A DNA stretch of 64,000 nt from Streptomyces spinosisporus (GCF_022698145.1 NZ_JALDAX010000008.1:62001-126000); one strand, 5' to 3'; shown: positions 52,994 to 61,751, counted from the first letter of the stretch. Notes: generated from the letters alone by a model not told the origin. Numbers and translations: made by a program.

Positions 52994-54019
52994 TCAGCGG
53001 TTGGTGAGGACCATCCGGAAGCGGGCGCGGCCGGAGAGCATCTTCTGGTACGCCTCGTCGACCTGCTCCAGCGGCACGACCTCCGTCATCGGACGGATGC
53101 CGTGCAGGGCGCTGAAGGCCATGGTGTCCTGCACGTCCTGGGCGGTGCCGGACGGGTGGCCGCGGATGACCCTGGCGCTCATCAGCAACTGGTTGGGGTT
53201 GATGCCGAGCGGTTGGGCGTCGGCCCCGATGACGACCAGCTCGCCGCGGGGCGCCAGTCCGTCGAAGGCGGCGGTGATGGCGTCGGAGTTGCTGGCGGTG
53301 GCGACGACGACCTTGGCGCCGCCGAGAGACTGCAGCGCCTCCGCGACGGGGGTGTCCGCGGTGCTGTCGATGTAGTGGTGGGCGCCGAGCTGCTTGGCGA
53401 AGTCGGCCTTGTCGGCTCCGCGGGCGATGCCGACGGTCTCGAAGCCCATCGCGACGGCGTACTGCACGCCCAGGTGGCCCAGTCCGCCGAGGCCGAGCAC
53501 GGCGACCAGGTCGCCCGGCTGTGCGGAGCTGCGCCGCATCCCGTTGAACACGGTGACGCCCGCGCAGGCCATGGGGCCCGCGTCGGTCGCAGAGAGGGCT
53601 TCGGGAATGCGGGCCAGCGCGTCGACGGGCGCGATCATCGACTCGGCGAAGCCGCCGTCGTAGGCCCAGCCGGGCACCTTCAGGGTGTCGCAGACGATGA
53701 AGTCGCCCTGCCGGCACCGGGTGCAGTGGCCGCAGCTGCCGCCGAACCAGCCGACGGCCACCCGGTCGCCGACCTGCCAGCCCATGTCCGCCGCGCCGTC
53801 GCCGAGCTCCTCGATCCGCCCGGCGTTCTCGTGTCCGGGCACGACAGGGAAGCGGACTCCCGGCAGCAGGGCGTTCACGAAGGCGGCGTCGCTGTGGCAG
53901 ATCCCGCAGGCCTCCACGGCGATCCGCACATGGCGCGGGCCCGGCCGCGGCACTTCACGCTCGACGATCCGCAGGGGTCCGCCGGCGGTGTCGACCTGGG
54001 CGACTCGGTAGGTACTCAT
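52994..54019 (-). CDS. NAD(P)-dependent zinc alcohol dehydrogenase
   Basis: This 341-residue MDR enzyme has complete catalytic zinc ligands (EACGICHSD, PGHENAG) and a full structural zinc set CGHCTRCRQGDFIVC. The nucleotide loop is GLGGLGHLGVQ. It resembles AdhA/YahK-type alcohol and cinnamyl dehydrogenases. It lies before the 323-bp gap that holds a decayed aldo/keto reductase fragment. Confidence 0.9.
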   Translation of the reverse strand: MSTYRVAQVDTAGGPLRIVEREVPRPGPRHVRIAVEACGICHSDAAFVNALLPGVRFPVVPGHENAGRIEELGDGAADMGWQVGDRVAVGWFGGSCGHCTRCRQGDFIVCDTLKVPGWAYDGGFAESMIAPVDALARIPEALSATDAGPMACAGVTVFNGMRRSSAQPGDLVAVLGLGGLGHLGVQYAVAMGFETVGIARGADKADFAKQLGAHHYIDSTADTPVAEALQSLGGAKVVVATASNSDAITAAFDGLAPRGELVVIGADAQPLGINPNQLLMSARVIRGHPSGTAQDVQDTMAFSALHGIRPMTEVVPLEQVDEAYQKMLSGRARFRMVLTNR

Positions 54020-54152
54020 CTGCGTCTCCCGAAGGGTGCGGAATGCTCCTGAACCAGCACACCAGCTGCAGCCGGGTCGCGCGCGCCGAGACGCCGCGAC
54101 GTCGACACGACCGACCCACGTACGCCTTCTACTCCTCCTTCAGCCCCGGGGG

Positions 54153-54385
54153 AAGCTCTCGCACCGGGCGCTCGCAGACCGGTGTCAGTCCGCCGCGCGG
54201 CGCAGCGCGTCCAGTCGTGTCGCCTCCCCGGCGGTCAGCCGCAGCGCGCTGCCGCGACGTTCTCCGCAGGTGTGCCAAGTGGCCGGCATCGCGGCTGGCG
54301 CATGCACCAGAAGCTCTCGCACCGGGCGCTCGCAGACCGGTGTCAGTCCGCCGCGCGGCGCAGCGCGTCCAGTCGTGTCGCCTCC
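54153..54385 (-). pseudogene. Decayed duplicate of an aldo/keto reductase 3' end
   Basis: Within the 323-bp gap 54020-54342, bases 54153-54227 are identical to 54311-54385 (75 bp, offset 158). That block covers the last 43 coding bases and 32 bp downstream of the reductase at 54343. Beyond 54227 the copy continues with only rough similarity and a frameshift. On the minus strand the copy reads SALRLTAGEATRLDALRRAAD, where the intact gene ends GALRLTEEEATRLDALRRAAD. It is probably the stump of a tandem paralogue removed by recombination, with the identical block left at the crossover. Confidence 0.75.
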
Positions 54386-55248
54386 TCCTCCGTCAGCCGC
54401 AGGGCGCCGGCTGCGATGTTCTCGGTGAGGTGGGCGGGGTTGCCGGTGCCGGGGATGGCGAGGACGTGGGGGCCCTGGTGGAGGGTCCAGGCGATGCGGA
54501 TCTGGGCGGGGGTGGCGTCGTGGGCGCGGGCCACCGCGAGGAGTTCTTCGTCGTGTGTGTCGGCGGCGGGCTGCGCCGCGCGCTTGCCGGCGATGGCGTA
54601 GAAGGGCACGAAGGCGATGCCCTGTTCCCCGCAGATGCGCAGGACCTCGTCGGTGGCCGGGTTGCGGGAGTCCAGGCCGTAGCGGTTCTCCACGGACACC
54701 ACCGGCGCGATCGCCTGCGCCTCGGCGAGGTGGCGAGGCTCGACGTCGGACAGGCCCAGATGCCGGATCAGGCCCGCCTCACGCAGTTCGGCCAGCGCGC
54801 CGAAGTGCTCGGCGACGCACTCCTGGCGCATCCGGCGCAGATAGACAAGGTCGAGATGGTCCCGGCCGAGCTGGCGCAGGTTCTCCTCCACGTGTCCGCG
54901 CAGTTGGTCGGGGCGGGCGGAGGTGCCCCACTCGCCGTGGTAGTCGCGGTAGGGACCGACCTTGGTGGCGATGAGCAGGTCGTCCGGGTACGGGGCCAGC
55001 GCGCTGTTGATGATCTCGTTGGCGGAGCGCAGCTGCGAGAAGTAGAAGGCGGCCGTGTCGATGTGGTTGACGCCGAGCTCGATCGCCTTGTGCAGCACGG
55101 CGATCGAGCGTTCCCGGTTGCTCGGCGTGCCGAGGTGGAAGGCGGCGGAGCCCGTCAGCCGCATCGCTCCGAAGCCGATGCGGTTGACGGTCAGGTCGGC
55201 GAGCTTGAAGGTGCCCGCGGCGTCCGCGGTGATCGTTTCGGTGGTCAT
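54343..55248 (-). CDS. Aldo/keto reductase with atypical catalytic tetrad
   Basis: This 301-residue TIM-barrel oxidoreductase has Asp and Tyr in HIDTAAFYFSQ and Lys in IATKVGPY, but the usual His strand reads LVYLRRMRQECV. The tetrad His is not evident, as in some YdbC-like members. GPHVLAIPGTGNPAHLTENI is the cofactor end. The ATG at 55248 (MTTETITADA) is chosen over a codon 18 bp upstream. Just downstream lies a decayed copy of its own 3' end. Confidence 0.85.
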   Translation of the reverse strand: MTTETITADAAGTFKLADLTVNRIGFGAMRLTGSAAFHLGTPSNRERSIAVLHKAIELGVNHIDTAAFYFSQLRSANEIINSALAPYPDDLLIATKVGPYRDYHGEWGTSARPDQLRGHVEENLRQLGRDHLDLVYLRRMRQECVAEHFGALAELREAGLIRHLGLSDVEPRHLAEAQAIAPVVSVENRYGLDSRNPATDEVLRICGEQGIAFVPFYAIAGKRAAQPAADTHDEELLAVARAHDATPAQIRIAWTLHQGPHVLAIPGTGNPAHLTENIAAGALRLTEEEATRLDALRRAAD

Positions 55249-55290
55249 CGGCGGAGTTTCGCACACCCCGCGCCGTGCGCCGTGCGGACT

Positions 55291-56654
55291 TTACGGATAC
55301 GTGTAGGTGTTCAGTTCCGTGACGGCGGAGGCCGGGTCACCGAGGTCGTAGTGGTCCACGGCCAGGAAGTTGGGCTTCTTGCGGGCGGCCGGCAGGCAGA
55401 ACCGCCGGGCGCGGTCGGCCAGTTTGGTGTTGTCCGTCGAGGCCGTGCCGGCGATGGCCGCGTCCCGGAAGTGGTTCATGACGAAGAGCGGGCGGAATCC
55501 GGGTTCCGTGCGGGTCAGCGGGATGTTGGTGTTCGCGTCGTACCACCGGCTGTAGCAGGACCAGTCGGAGGAGCCGACGCCCGCGCCCATGGACCAGTAG
55601 TTCTCCACGGTCCACTCCCGCTGGTACATGACGCCGAAGCTGTCCCGGGTCAGTCCCGCCGACTCGTCCGCCGAGCGGCTGTGGTCGGTGAAGATCAGCA
55701 GCCGCTGACCGGCCGCGATCAGGTCGACCATCTTCGGCCAGCCGTTCTGCCGTCACCGGTCCGGTCGGGCCGGTAGAGGACGTCGGACAGACCGTTCACG
55801 CGGGCGAGTTCGGACCGCAGCACTTCGGGGTCGACGTAGTCCTCCAGGAACACGGTGACGAACTGGTCGGGGTGCGTCTCGAGGAAGTCGACCATGCGCT
55901 GGAGGTCGACCCACAGGGCGACCGGCCTGCTGACCAGGGTGCAGCTGTTGTGGCAGAGGATCGCGCCGTCCGGGGTCTGGTGGATGTCCAGCATGAATCC
56001 GCGGACCCCGTCGGCGAGGTGCCGGTCGATGCCGCGTGTCTGGTTCGGGACGAGGTTGACGAAGGGCGGGGCGAAGCCGCCGTCGACGCCGTTGGCGTAG
56101 GCGTTGTGGGCGGTGAGGAACGTGACCTGGTCGAGGGTGCGTCGGTCCTGCGGGGGCATGGGGTTCGTCGCCGGGGCGACGGGGGTGAGGTACCAGGTGG
56201 CGAGGGTGCCCGAAGCGCCGATCGCCAGCTGGGCCGGGTAGGTGGCGCCGGAAGGCTTGTCCGCCACGGTCAGGTAGCGCTCGGCCCCGGGCACTTTGAG
56301 GGTGTGACGGTCGGCTCCGACGGGGGTCAACTCCCAGGCCGCGTCGGGGTCGGTGCAGGCGACGGTGCGGGCCTGGTCGCCCGAGCGGCCGAGGCAGCTG
56401 CCGGTCGCGTCCGTGCTTTCGAGGACGTACGACGATCCGCTCGCGGCGAGGCGCCACTGCTGGTGGTCCTCGTCGCCCTTGGGTCTGTGCTGCTCGACGG
56501 CGCCCGCGTTGTCGGCCGCGTCGAGTCCGGTCGTGGCGCTCTGCAGGTAGTAGGTGCCCGGTGCCGGGACCGTCGTGGTCGCACCGGCCGGAAGCGGGAC
56601 GACCGCGGCGGCGAGCGCCGCGGTCGTCGCGAGCAGGACGTGGGGGGTGCGCAT
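55291..56654 (-). pseudogene. Secreted PI-PLC-X-like protein with 1-nt frameshift
   Basis: The first part (from ATG 56654) encodes a signal peptide (MRTPHVLLATTAALAAAVVPLPAGA), a ricin/beta-trefoil-like region (TYYLQSATTGLDAADNAG to LGRSGDQARTVACTDPD) and the start of a PI-PLC X-type barrel (TFLTAHNAYANGVDG, GVRGFMLDIHQTPDGAILCHNSC). After LYRPDRTGDG the frame breaks near 55750. The remainder (NGWPKMVDLIAAGQRLLIFTDHSRSADESAGLTRD to NTYTYP) lies in another frame. The span of 1,364 nt is one short of a 454-codon gene. This is either a real single-base deletion or a sequencing error. Confidence 0.85.
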
Positions 56655-56719
56655 GGTGATGCCCTTCCGAGGGAGGTCGGAATGAACAGGTGCATGACAC
56701 CATGGCGCAGAAAGCGGGA

Positions 56720-57427
56720 TCAGCAGTAGAGGTTGTCGCCCGGGGAGACGCCGAGGATCTGGGTGAACTTCTGGTAGGCGTCGACCCGGCTCTGCACCTG
56801 CGCGGGGTTCTTGCCGTCGCACTCCAGCGAGCCGTTGATGGAGCGGATGGTCTGGCCGAAACCGGCGCTGTTGACCATGGCGTTGTGCGGGGTCATGGTG
56901 CCGGGTCCGGACTGGGTGTTCCAGTACCACAGGCCCGTCTTCCAGGCCACGGACGCGTTCTGCTCCACCTGGTACGGGTTGTTGAGCAGGTCGATGCCCA
57001 ACGCGTCGCCCGCCGCCTTGTAGTTGAAGTTCCACGACAGCTGGATCGGCCCGCGGCCGTAGTAGGCGGCCTGTCCGGCCGGGCAGCCGTAGGGCTGGCT
57101 CGCGTCGCAGTAGTGCGGGTAGTTGGAGGTGTTCTGCTCCACGACGTAGACCAGCCCGCCGGTCTCGTGGTTCACATTGGCCAGGAAGGCGGCCGCCTCC
57201 TGCTTCTTCACCGTGTCGCTGCCGGTGTTGGCGAAGCCCGGGTACGCACTGAGCGCATCCGTCAGACCGCTGTAGGTGTAGAAGGAATTCCTGTTCGGGA
57301 ACATCTGGTTGAACTGCGACTCGCTCACCACGAAGCCGGCGGCCGAGGCCGAGGGGGCCGGCTGGAGCGCCACGACGGCGCCACCGAGGGCGAGCGAGGA
57401 CAGGATTGCGGCGATGCGGCGCCTCAC
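56720..57427 (-). CDS. Secreted GH19 chitinase
   Basis: This 235-residue protein has a signal peptide (MRRRIAAILSSLALGGAVVALQPAPSASAA) and a GH19 catalytic domain without a binding module. Blocks include FNQMFPNRNSFYTYSGLTDAL, the catalytic Glu in FLANVNHETGG, YYGRGPIQLSWNFNYKAAGDALG and WNTQSGPGTMTPH. It hydrolyses chitin and may attack fungal walls. DasR-like sites lie about 87-120 bp upstream, fitting chitin or GlcNAc control. The frameshifted phospholipase-like gene lies downstream, on the same strand. Confidence 0.92.
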   Translation of the reverse strand: MRRRIAAILSSLALGGAVVALQPAPSASAAGFVVSESQFNQMFPNRNSFYTYSGLTDALSAYPGFANTGSDTVKKQEAAAFLANVNHETGGLVYVVEQNTSNYPHYCDASQPYGCPAGQAAYYGRGPIQLSWNFNYKAAGDALGIDLLNNPYQVEQNASVAWKTGLWYWNTQSGPGTMTPHNAMVNSAGFGQTIRSINGSLECDGKNPAQVQSRVDAYQKFTQILGVSPGDNLYC

Positions 57428-57513
57428 AACACATCAACTCCTCTACGGAGCACGGCCGCACCCGGCGAGGGGTACGGCCGTGGTGGGGGGTGTGAAGGCA
57501 CACTCAACCGCGT

Positions 57514-57547
57514 TGGTCTGTACCAGTCAAGGGTGTAGACCAGTCAA
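57514..57547 (-). promoter_or_regulatory. DasR-like (dre) sites and 9-bp direct repeat before the chitinase
   Basis: TGGTCTGTACCA (57514-57525) matches 10 of 12 bases of the dre core TGGTCTAGACCA. The 9-mer ACCAGTCAA occurs at 57522-57530 and again at 57539-57547. On the coding strand these read TTGACTGGT, giving two overlapping partial dre sites and a possible TTGACT -35 box. Confidence 0.55.
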
Positions 57548-57646
57548 TCACTGTTCCCGATCCGAAATGTGCACACAGGCGCCCGTCGTGCCGTGCACGA
57601 CGGGCGCCCGAAAGAGACAAGTTCCGCTCGAATCGGCCCTGTTGGG

Positions 57647-58287
57647 TCAGCCGGCGTCCTCGGAGGCCGTGTAGGCGGCCGTGGTGCGGTCCGCCGCCTC
57701 GCGCGCCGTCTTCTCCTCCTCGCCGCCCGCGACATTGGCCGCGTACCAGGCCTCGCTGCTGTCCGTCATGAACCGGCGCCCCTCGTCCGAGCCCATCCAG
57801 GCCATGAACTTCTTCGGGTCGACGGGTGCCCCGCCGCTCGCCAGGTGCAGCGACAGCCCCCGCACCATCAGGTCCCACCCGACCCCGACCGCACCCGGAC
57901 CGAACTCCGCCCACTTGGTGTCGTCGACATGGGCGATGTGGTCCAGCTCGAAGCGGGTGCCGCCCTCCTCGGGTGTCAGCCGGAGCTCGATCCAGCTGGT
58001 CTCCCCGCCGTACTCCCAGGTCGCGGAGAAGCTCTTGGGCGGATCGCAGTGCTCGATCACCCCACCGGCGTTGCCCTCCAGCTGGTAGCGGCCGCCCAGT
58101 CGCAGCTCCCCCGACACCGGCAGCAGCCAGCGCGGGATGCGCTCGGCGTTCGTGCAGGCGTCCCACACGTCGTCGAGGGGCGCGTCGTAGGACCTGCTCA
58201 CGGTCACCACGCGCGCCTCCCCGCCTTGAAGGTGCGCCTGCCGACCTGTCGGCGTACGTCGTTGATGTCGTGGGTCACGTCGGTCAT
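57647..58287 (-). pseudogene. SRPBCC/AHSA1-type protein with N-terminal frameshift
   Basis: An ATG at 58287 has GAGGAG seven bases upstream and overlaps the ArsR stop (ATGA), the expected coupled start. It reads MTDVTHDINDVRRQVGRRTFKAGRRAW and then hits a TGA. The rest of the family sequence (EARVVTVSRSYDAPLDDVWDACTNAERIPRW to YTASEDAG) lies one base out of phase. One G missing in the GGGG run at 58219-58222 explains it. An internal GTG at 58210, with GGGGAGG just before it, could still give a 187-residue protein covering most of the domain. Otherwise it is a relic or a sequencing error. Confidence 0.78.
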
Positions 58288-58646
58288 GGGGTACTCCTCG
58301 GGGTTTCGTCGGCGCCGCCGAGCCGGCGCGCGCGCCTGCCGCGGGCCAGTTCGGTGGCCAGTGCGTCCAGATGCGGGGTCCAGAAGCGGCGGAAGCGGTC
58401 GAGCCAGGCGTCTATGTCCTGCAGCGGCTCCGCGTTGACCGCGTACAGCCGCCGGGCCCCCTGCGGGCGCACGGTCGCGAATCCGTTCTCGCGCAGCACT
58501 TTCAGATGCTGCGACACCGCGGGCTGGGAGATCCCGAACTCCTCCCCTATGACCTCGCAGACCGAGCCTGAGGTCATCTCCCCGTCGGCCAGAAGCTCCA
58601 GAATCCGCCGGCGCACGGGATCGCCGAGCACATCGAAGGCGTGCAT
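58284..58646 (-). CDS. ArsR-family transcriptional regulator
   Basis: This 120-residue winged-helix protein has the ArsR fold: MHAFDVLGDPVRRRILELLADGEMTSGSVCEVIGEEFGISQPAVSQHLKVLRENGFATVRPQGARRLYAV. ArsR regulators paired with an SRPBCC/AHSA1 gene are a common arrangement. The start 58646 is chosen because TATGTT (58654-58659) lies seven bases upstream, a leaderless pattern; 58658 is an alternative. A 32-bp palindrome abuts it and is its probable operator. Confidence 0.87.
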   Translation of the reverse strand: MHAFDVLGDPVRRRILELLADGEMTSGSVCEVIGEEFGISQPAVSQHLKVLRENGFATVRPQGARRLYAVNAEPLQDIDAWLDRFRRFWTPHLDALATELARGRRARRLGGADETPRSTP

Positions 58647-58658
58647 GCGGCCCAACAT

Positions 58659-58690
58659 ATCAGCTGTCACTTATATAAGCGACAGCTGAT
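58659..58690 (-). promoter_or_regulatory. 32-bp near-perfect palindrome, ArsR operator
   Basis: The 10-bp arms ATCAGCTGTC (58659-58668) and GACAGCTGAT (58681-58690) flank a CTTATATAAG centre (58670-58679), with one mismatched pair (A58669 opposite C58680). It overlaps the likely -10/-35 region of the ArsR gene and lies in the gap before the aldehyde dehydrogenase stop. Confidence 0.75.
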
Positions 58691-58713
58691 GAAACCACGT
58701 GAGGACCGGCCGC

Positions 58714-60036
58714 TCAGCGCAGCGGCTTCTCCAGCACCGCCTTGCGGTGGCTGAACGTCTCGATCGAGTAGCGGCCGTGGTAGTTGCCCATGCCGCTCTC
58801 CCCCACGCCGCCGAACGGCAGGTCGGAGACGGTGAGATGGGCGAGCGGCAGGCCGTGGCCGATGCCGCCCGAGGAGGTCTCGGCGGCGATCCGGCCCCGG
58901 GTCTCGTCCGACTCGGAGAACACGTACAGGGCCAGCGGCTTGTCGCGGTCGTTGATGAAGCCGATCGTCGCGTCCAGGTCGGGCACGGTCACGACCGGCA
59001 GGACAGGGCCGAAGATCTCCTCCCGCATGACGGGCGCCTCTGGGTCGACGTCGGCCAGCACGGTCGGCGCGATGTACTTCGTCGTACGGTCGCTGTCGCC
59101 GCCGACGACGACGCGGCCCGAGTCGAGCAGGCCCACGAGCCGGTCGAAGTGGCGTTCGTTGACGATCCGGCCGTACTCGCCGCAGGCCTCCGGGTCGGTG
59201 CCGTAGACGGATTCGACGGCACGGGCGAGCCTCGGTTCGAGGGCGGCGGCCGTCTCCGGGTCGGTCAGGACGTAGTCGGGGGCGACACAGGTCTGGCCCG
59301 CGTTGAGGAACTTGCCGCGCACCAGCCGGTCGGCGACGACGTCGAGGTCGGTGCCGCGGTCGACGAACGCCGGTGACTTGCCGCCGAGTTCGAGGGTGAC
59401 CGGGGTGAGGTGCTCGGCGGCGGCACGCAGGACGACACGGCCGACCGTGCCGTTGCCGGTGTAGAAGATGTGGTCGAACCGCTCGGCCAGCAGGGCCGTG
59501 GTCTCCGGGATGCCGCCCTCGACGACGGCGACCGCGTCGGTGTCGAGGTGGGCGCGCAGCAGGCGGGCGAGCACCGCAGAGGTGGCGGGCGCCATTTCGC
59601 TGGGCTTGACGACCACCGCGTTGCCCGCGGCGAGCGCCCCGACCAGCGGGGTGAGCAGCAGCTGGGCGGGGTAGTTCCAGGGCGCGATGACGAGGACGAC
59701 GCCGAGCGGGTCGTACTGCGTCCAGGCGCGCGCGTCCGTGCCGAGGTGGGCCGGGACCGGGGCGGACTCGGGGCGCAGCCAGTCGGCGAGGTGGTCCAGG
59801 GTGTGGTCGATCTCGCGGATCGTGAAGCCGATCTCGGTGCGCCGGGACTCGGCGGAACTCTTGCCCAGGTCGGCATGGAGGGCGGCGGCGAGGTCCGGGC
59901 CGTTGTCCGTGAGCATCTCGCGCAGCCGGTGCAGCTGCGCGGTGCGCCGCTCGACGGGCTTGGTGCGGCCGGTGCGGAAGGTGGCGCGCAGCCGGGCCAC
60001 GACATCGGCGGGCTGCTCGGGGGCGGGGTGGTTCAC
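58714..60036 (-). CDS. Aldehyde dehydrogenase
   Basis: This 440-residue class 3-like ALDH has the NAD motif VIAPWNYPAQLLLTPLVGALAAGNAVVVKPSE, the catalytic Glu in LELGGKSPAFVD and Cys in GQTCVAPDYVL. FGPVLPVVTV and PFGGVGESGMGNYHGRYSIETFSHRK close the chain. It oxidises aldehydes to acids. Its GTG start lies at 60036. It is a short, membrane-lacking member and its substrate is not known. Confidence 0.9.
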   Translation of the reverse strand: MNHPAPEQPADVVARLRATFRTGRTKPVERRTAQLHRLREMLTDNGPDLAAALHADLGKSSAESRRTEIGFTIREIDHTLDHLADWLRPESAPVPAHLGTDARAWTQYDPLGVVLVIAPWNYPAQLLLTPLVGALAAGNAVVVKPSEMAPATSAVLARLLRAHLDTDAVAVVEGGIPETTALLAERFDHIFYTGNGTVGRVVLRAAAEHLTPVTLELGGKSPAFVDRGTDLDVVADRLVRGKFLNAGQTCVAPDYVLTDPETAAALEPRLARAVESVYGTDPEACGEYGRIVNERHFDRLVGLLDSGRVVVGGDSDRTTKYIAPTVLADVDPEAPVMREEIFGPVLPVVTVPDLDATIGFINDRDKPLALYVFSESDETRGRIAAETSSGGIGHGLPLAHLTVSDLPFGGVGESGMGNYHGRYSIETFSHRKAVLEKPLR

Positions 60037-60108
60037 GGTGCCTCACGGGTGGGGTGGTCCATCGGGTGTATATGCCAACCTTTCACCCACCCACATAAAT
60101 TCCCCGCC

Positions 60109-61305
60109 TCATTCGCCGACCAGTTCCCGCTTCCGGCGGTCCAGATAGCCGCGTTCGGCGGCGCTGTCGCTGCGCGCTATGGCCTCCTCGTACGCCTGCA
60201 CCGCCTCGGTGTCGCGGCCCAGGCGGCGCAGCAGGTCGGCGCGGACCGCGTGGAAGACGTGGTACGCGTCGAGGTCCAGGGGGTCGACGAGAGCCAGGGC
60301 CTGTCCCGGGCCCTCGGTCTCCGCCACCGCGACGGCCCGGTTCAGGGCCACGACCGGACTCGGCGCGACGGTCAGGAGCTGGTCGTACAGCCGCAGGATC
60401 TGGCTCCAGTCGGTGGCGTCCGCGGTGGCCGCGACGCTGTGCACCGCCTGGATGGCGGCCTGGATCTGGTACGGCCCGGGCCGGCCCCGGCGCAGACAGC
60501 GGTGCACCAGCGACTGCCCCTCGGCGATCAGCTCGCCGTCCCAGCGGGCCCGGTCCTGCTCGGGCAGCGGTACGAGTCCGCCGTCGCCGCCCCGGCGCGC
60601 GTCGCTGCGCGAGTCGACGAGCAGCATCAGCGCGAGCAGGCCCACGGCCTCGGGCTCGTCCGGCATCAGATCGGCCAGCAGCCTGCCGAGGCGTACGGCC
60701 TCCGCGGTCAGCTCGGGTGTGCCGTCGTAGCCCTGGTTGAAGATCAGGTAGACGACGGCCAGGACGCCCTTGAGCCGGTCCGGGAGGTCGGCGTCGCGGG
60801 GCACGCGGTACGGGATCCGGGCGTTGCGGATCTTGGCCTTGGCGCGCACGATGCGCTGGGCCATGGTCGGCTCGGGCACCAGGAACGCGCGGGCGATCTG
60901 CGGGGTGGTGAGCCCGCCCAGCAGCCGCAGCGTCAGCGCGACCTGGGCCTGGGGGGCGAGGGCGGGATGGCAGCAGGTGAAGATCAGCCGGAGCCGTTCG
61001 TCGCGCACGGGACCCTCCTCGGGCGGTGCGTCGGCGGAGTGCAGCAGGAGAGCCTCGGCGTGCCGCTCGTCGCGTTTCGCCTCCCGGCGCAGCCGGTCGA
61101 TCGCACGGTTGCGTGCGGTGGTGATGATCCAGCCGGCCGGGCTCGGCGGGACGCCCGTGTGCGGCCACTTCTGCAGGGCCGTGATGAAGGCGTCCTGCAC
61201 CGCCTCCTCGGCGAGGTCGATGTCGCCGAGGAGGCGGACGAGGACCGAGACCGCGCGTCCGTACTCGGCACGGAACGCGGCCTCGACCTCCGGGGCGTCG
61301 GGCAT
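60109..61305 (-). CDS. ECF42-type RNA polymerase sigma factor
   Basis: This 398-residue ECF sigma factor has region 2 (FRAEYGRAVSVLVRLLGDIDLAEEAVQDAFITALQKWPHTGVPPSPAGWIITTARNRAIDRLRRE) and region 4 (RLIFTCCHPALAPQAQVALTLRLLGGLTTPQIARAFLVPEPTMAQRIVRAKAKIR). A long C-terminal extension (YLIFNQGYDGTPELTAEAVRLGRLL to VALNRAVAVAETEGP) is characteristic of ECF42. Such factors have no anti-sigma gene; their extension controls them and they pair with a DGPF protein. Its ATG overlaps the DGPF stop by one base (TGATG). Confidence 0.93.
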   Translation of the reverse strand: MPDAPEVEAAFRAEYGRAVSVLVRLLGDIDLAEEAVQDAFITALQKWPHTGVPPSPAGWIITTARNRAIDRLRREAKRDERHAEALLLHSADAPPEEGPVRDERLRLIFTCCHPALAPQAQVALTLRLLGGLTTPQIARAFLVPEPTMAQRIVRAKAKIRNARIPYRVPRDADLPDRLKGVLAVVYLIFNQGYDGTPELTAEAVRLGRLLADLMPDEPEAVGLLALMLLVDSRSDARRGGDGGLVPLPEQDRARWDGELIAEGQSLVHRCLRRGRPGPYQIQAAIQAVHSVAATADATDWSQILRLYDQLLTVAPSPVVALNRAVAVAETEGPGQALALVDPLDLDAYHVFHAVRADLLRRLGRDTEAVQAYEEAIARSDSAAERGYLDRRKRELVGE

Positions 61306-61655
61306 CAGTGCTGGTCCACGAAGGGCCGCACCTCGATGGGCAGGGTGGTGGCCCGCACGGCCTTCCTGCCCCATTCCAGGGCCGCGTCCAGATCGGGGGC
61401 CTCGATCAGGCAGAGCCCGCCGAGATACTCCTTGCCCTCGGCGTACGGCCCGTCGGTGATCAGCACGTCGCTCCCCGAGGGGCGCAGCATGGTGGCGGTG
61501 TCCGGGCCGTGCAGACCGCCGGCGAAGACCCAGGCCCCGGCGTCGCGCAGTTCCTGGTTGAACGCCTCCACGTTGCGCATGATCTCGCCGAGCTCCGCCT
61601 CGGACGGGGGCTGTCCGTCGGCCGGCGTGACCACGCTGAGCAGGTAGTGCGTCAT
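61305..61655 (-). CDS. YciI-like (DGPF-domain) protein, ECF42 partner
   Basis: This 116-residue protein carries the DGPF signature DGPYAEGKEYLGGLCLIEAPDLDAALEWGRK within a YciI-like fold. DGPF proteins are encoded next to ECF42 sigma factors and are often their targets. Here the sigma factor start overlaps its stop, so they are co-translated. Confidence 0.9.
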   Translation of the reverse strand: MTHYLLSVVTPADGQPPSEAELGEIMRNVEAFNQELRDAGAWVFAGGLHGPDTATMLRPSGSDVLITDGPYAEGKEYLGGLCLIEAPDLDAALEWGRKAVRATTLPIEVRPFVDQH

Positions 61656-61751
61656 GACGTCCTCCTTGGTGTCCCTGTTCTCTCACCTCCTACACGAACG
61701 GCGCACCCCCGGATCGACACCGCGCACGAGGAGACCGGGAGAATCTTCCGC

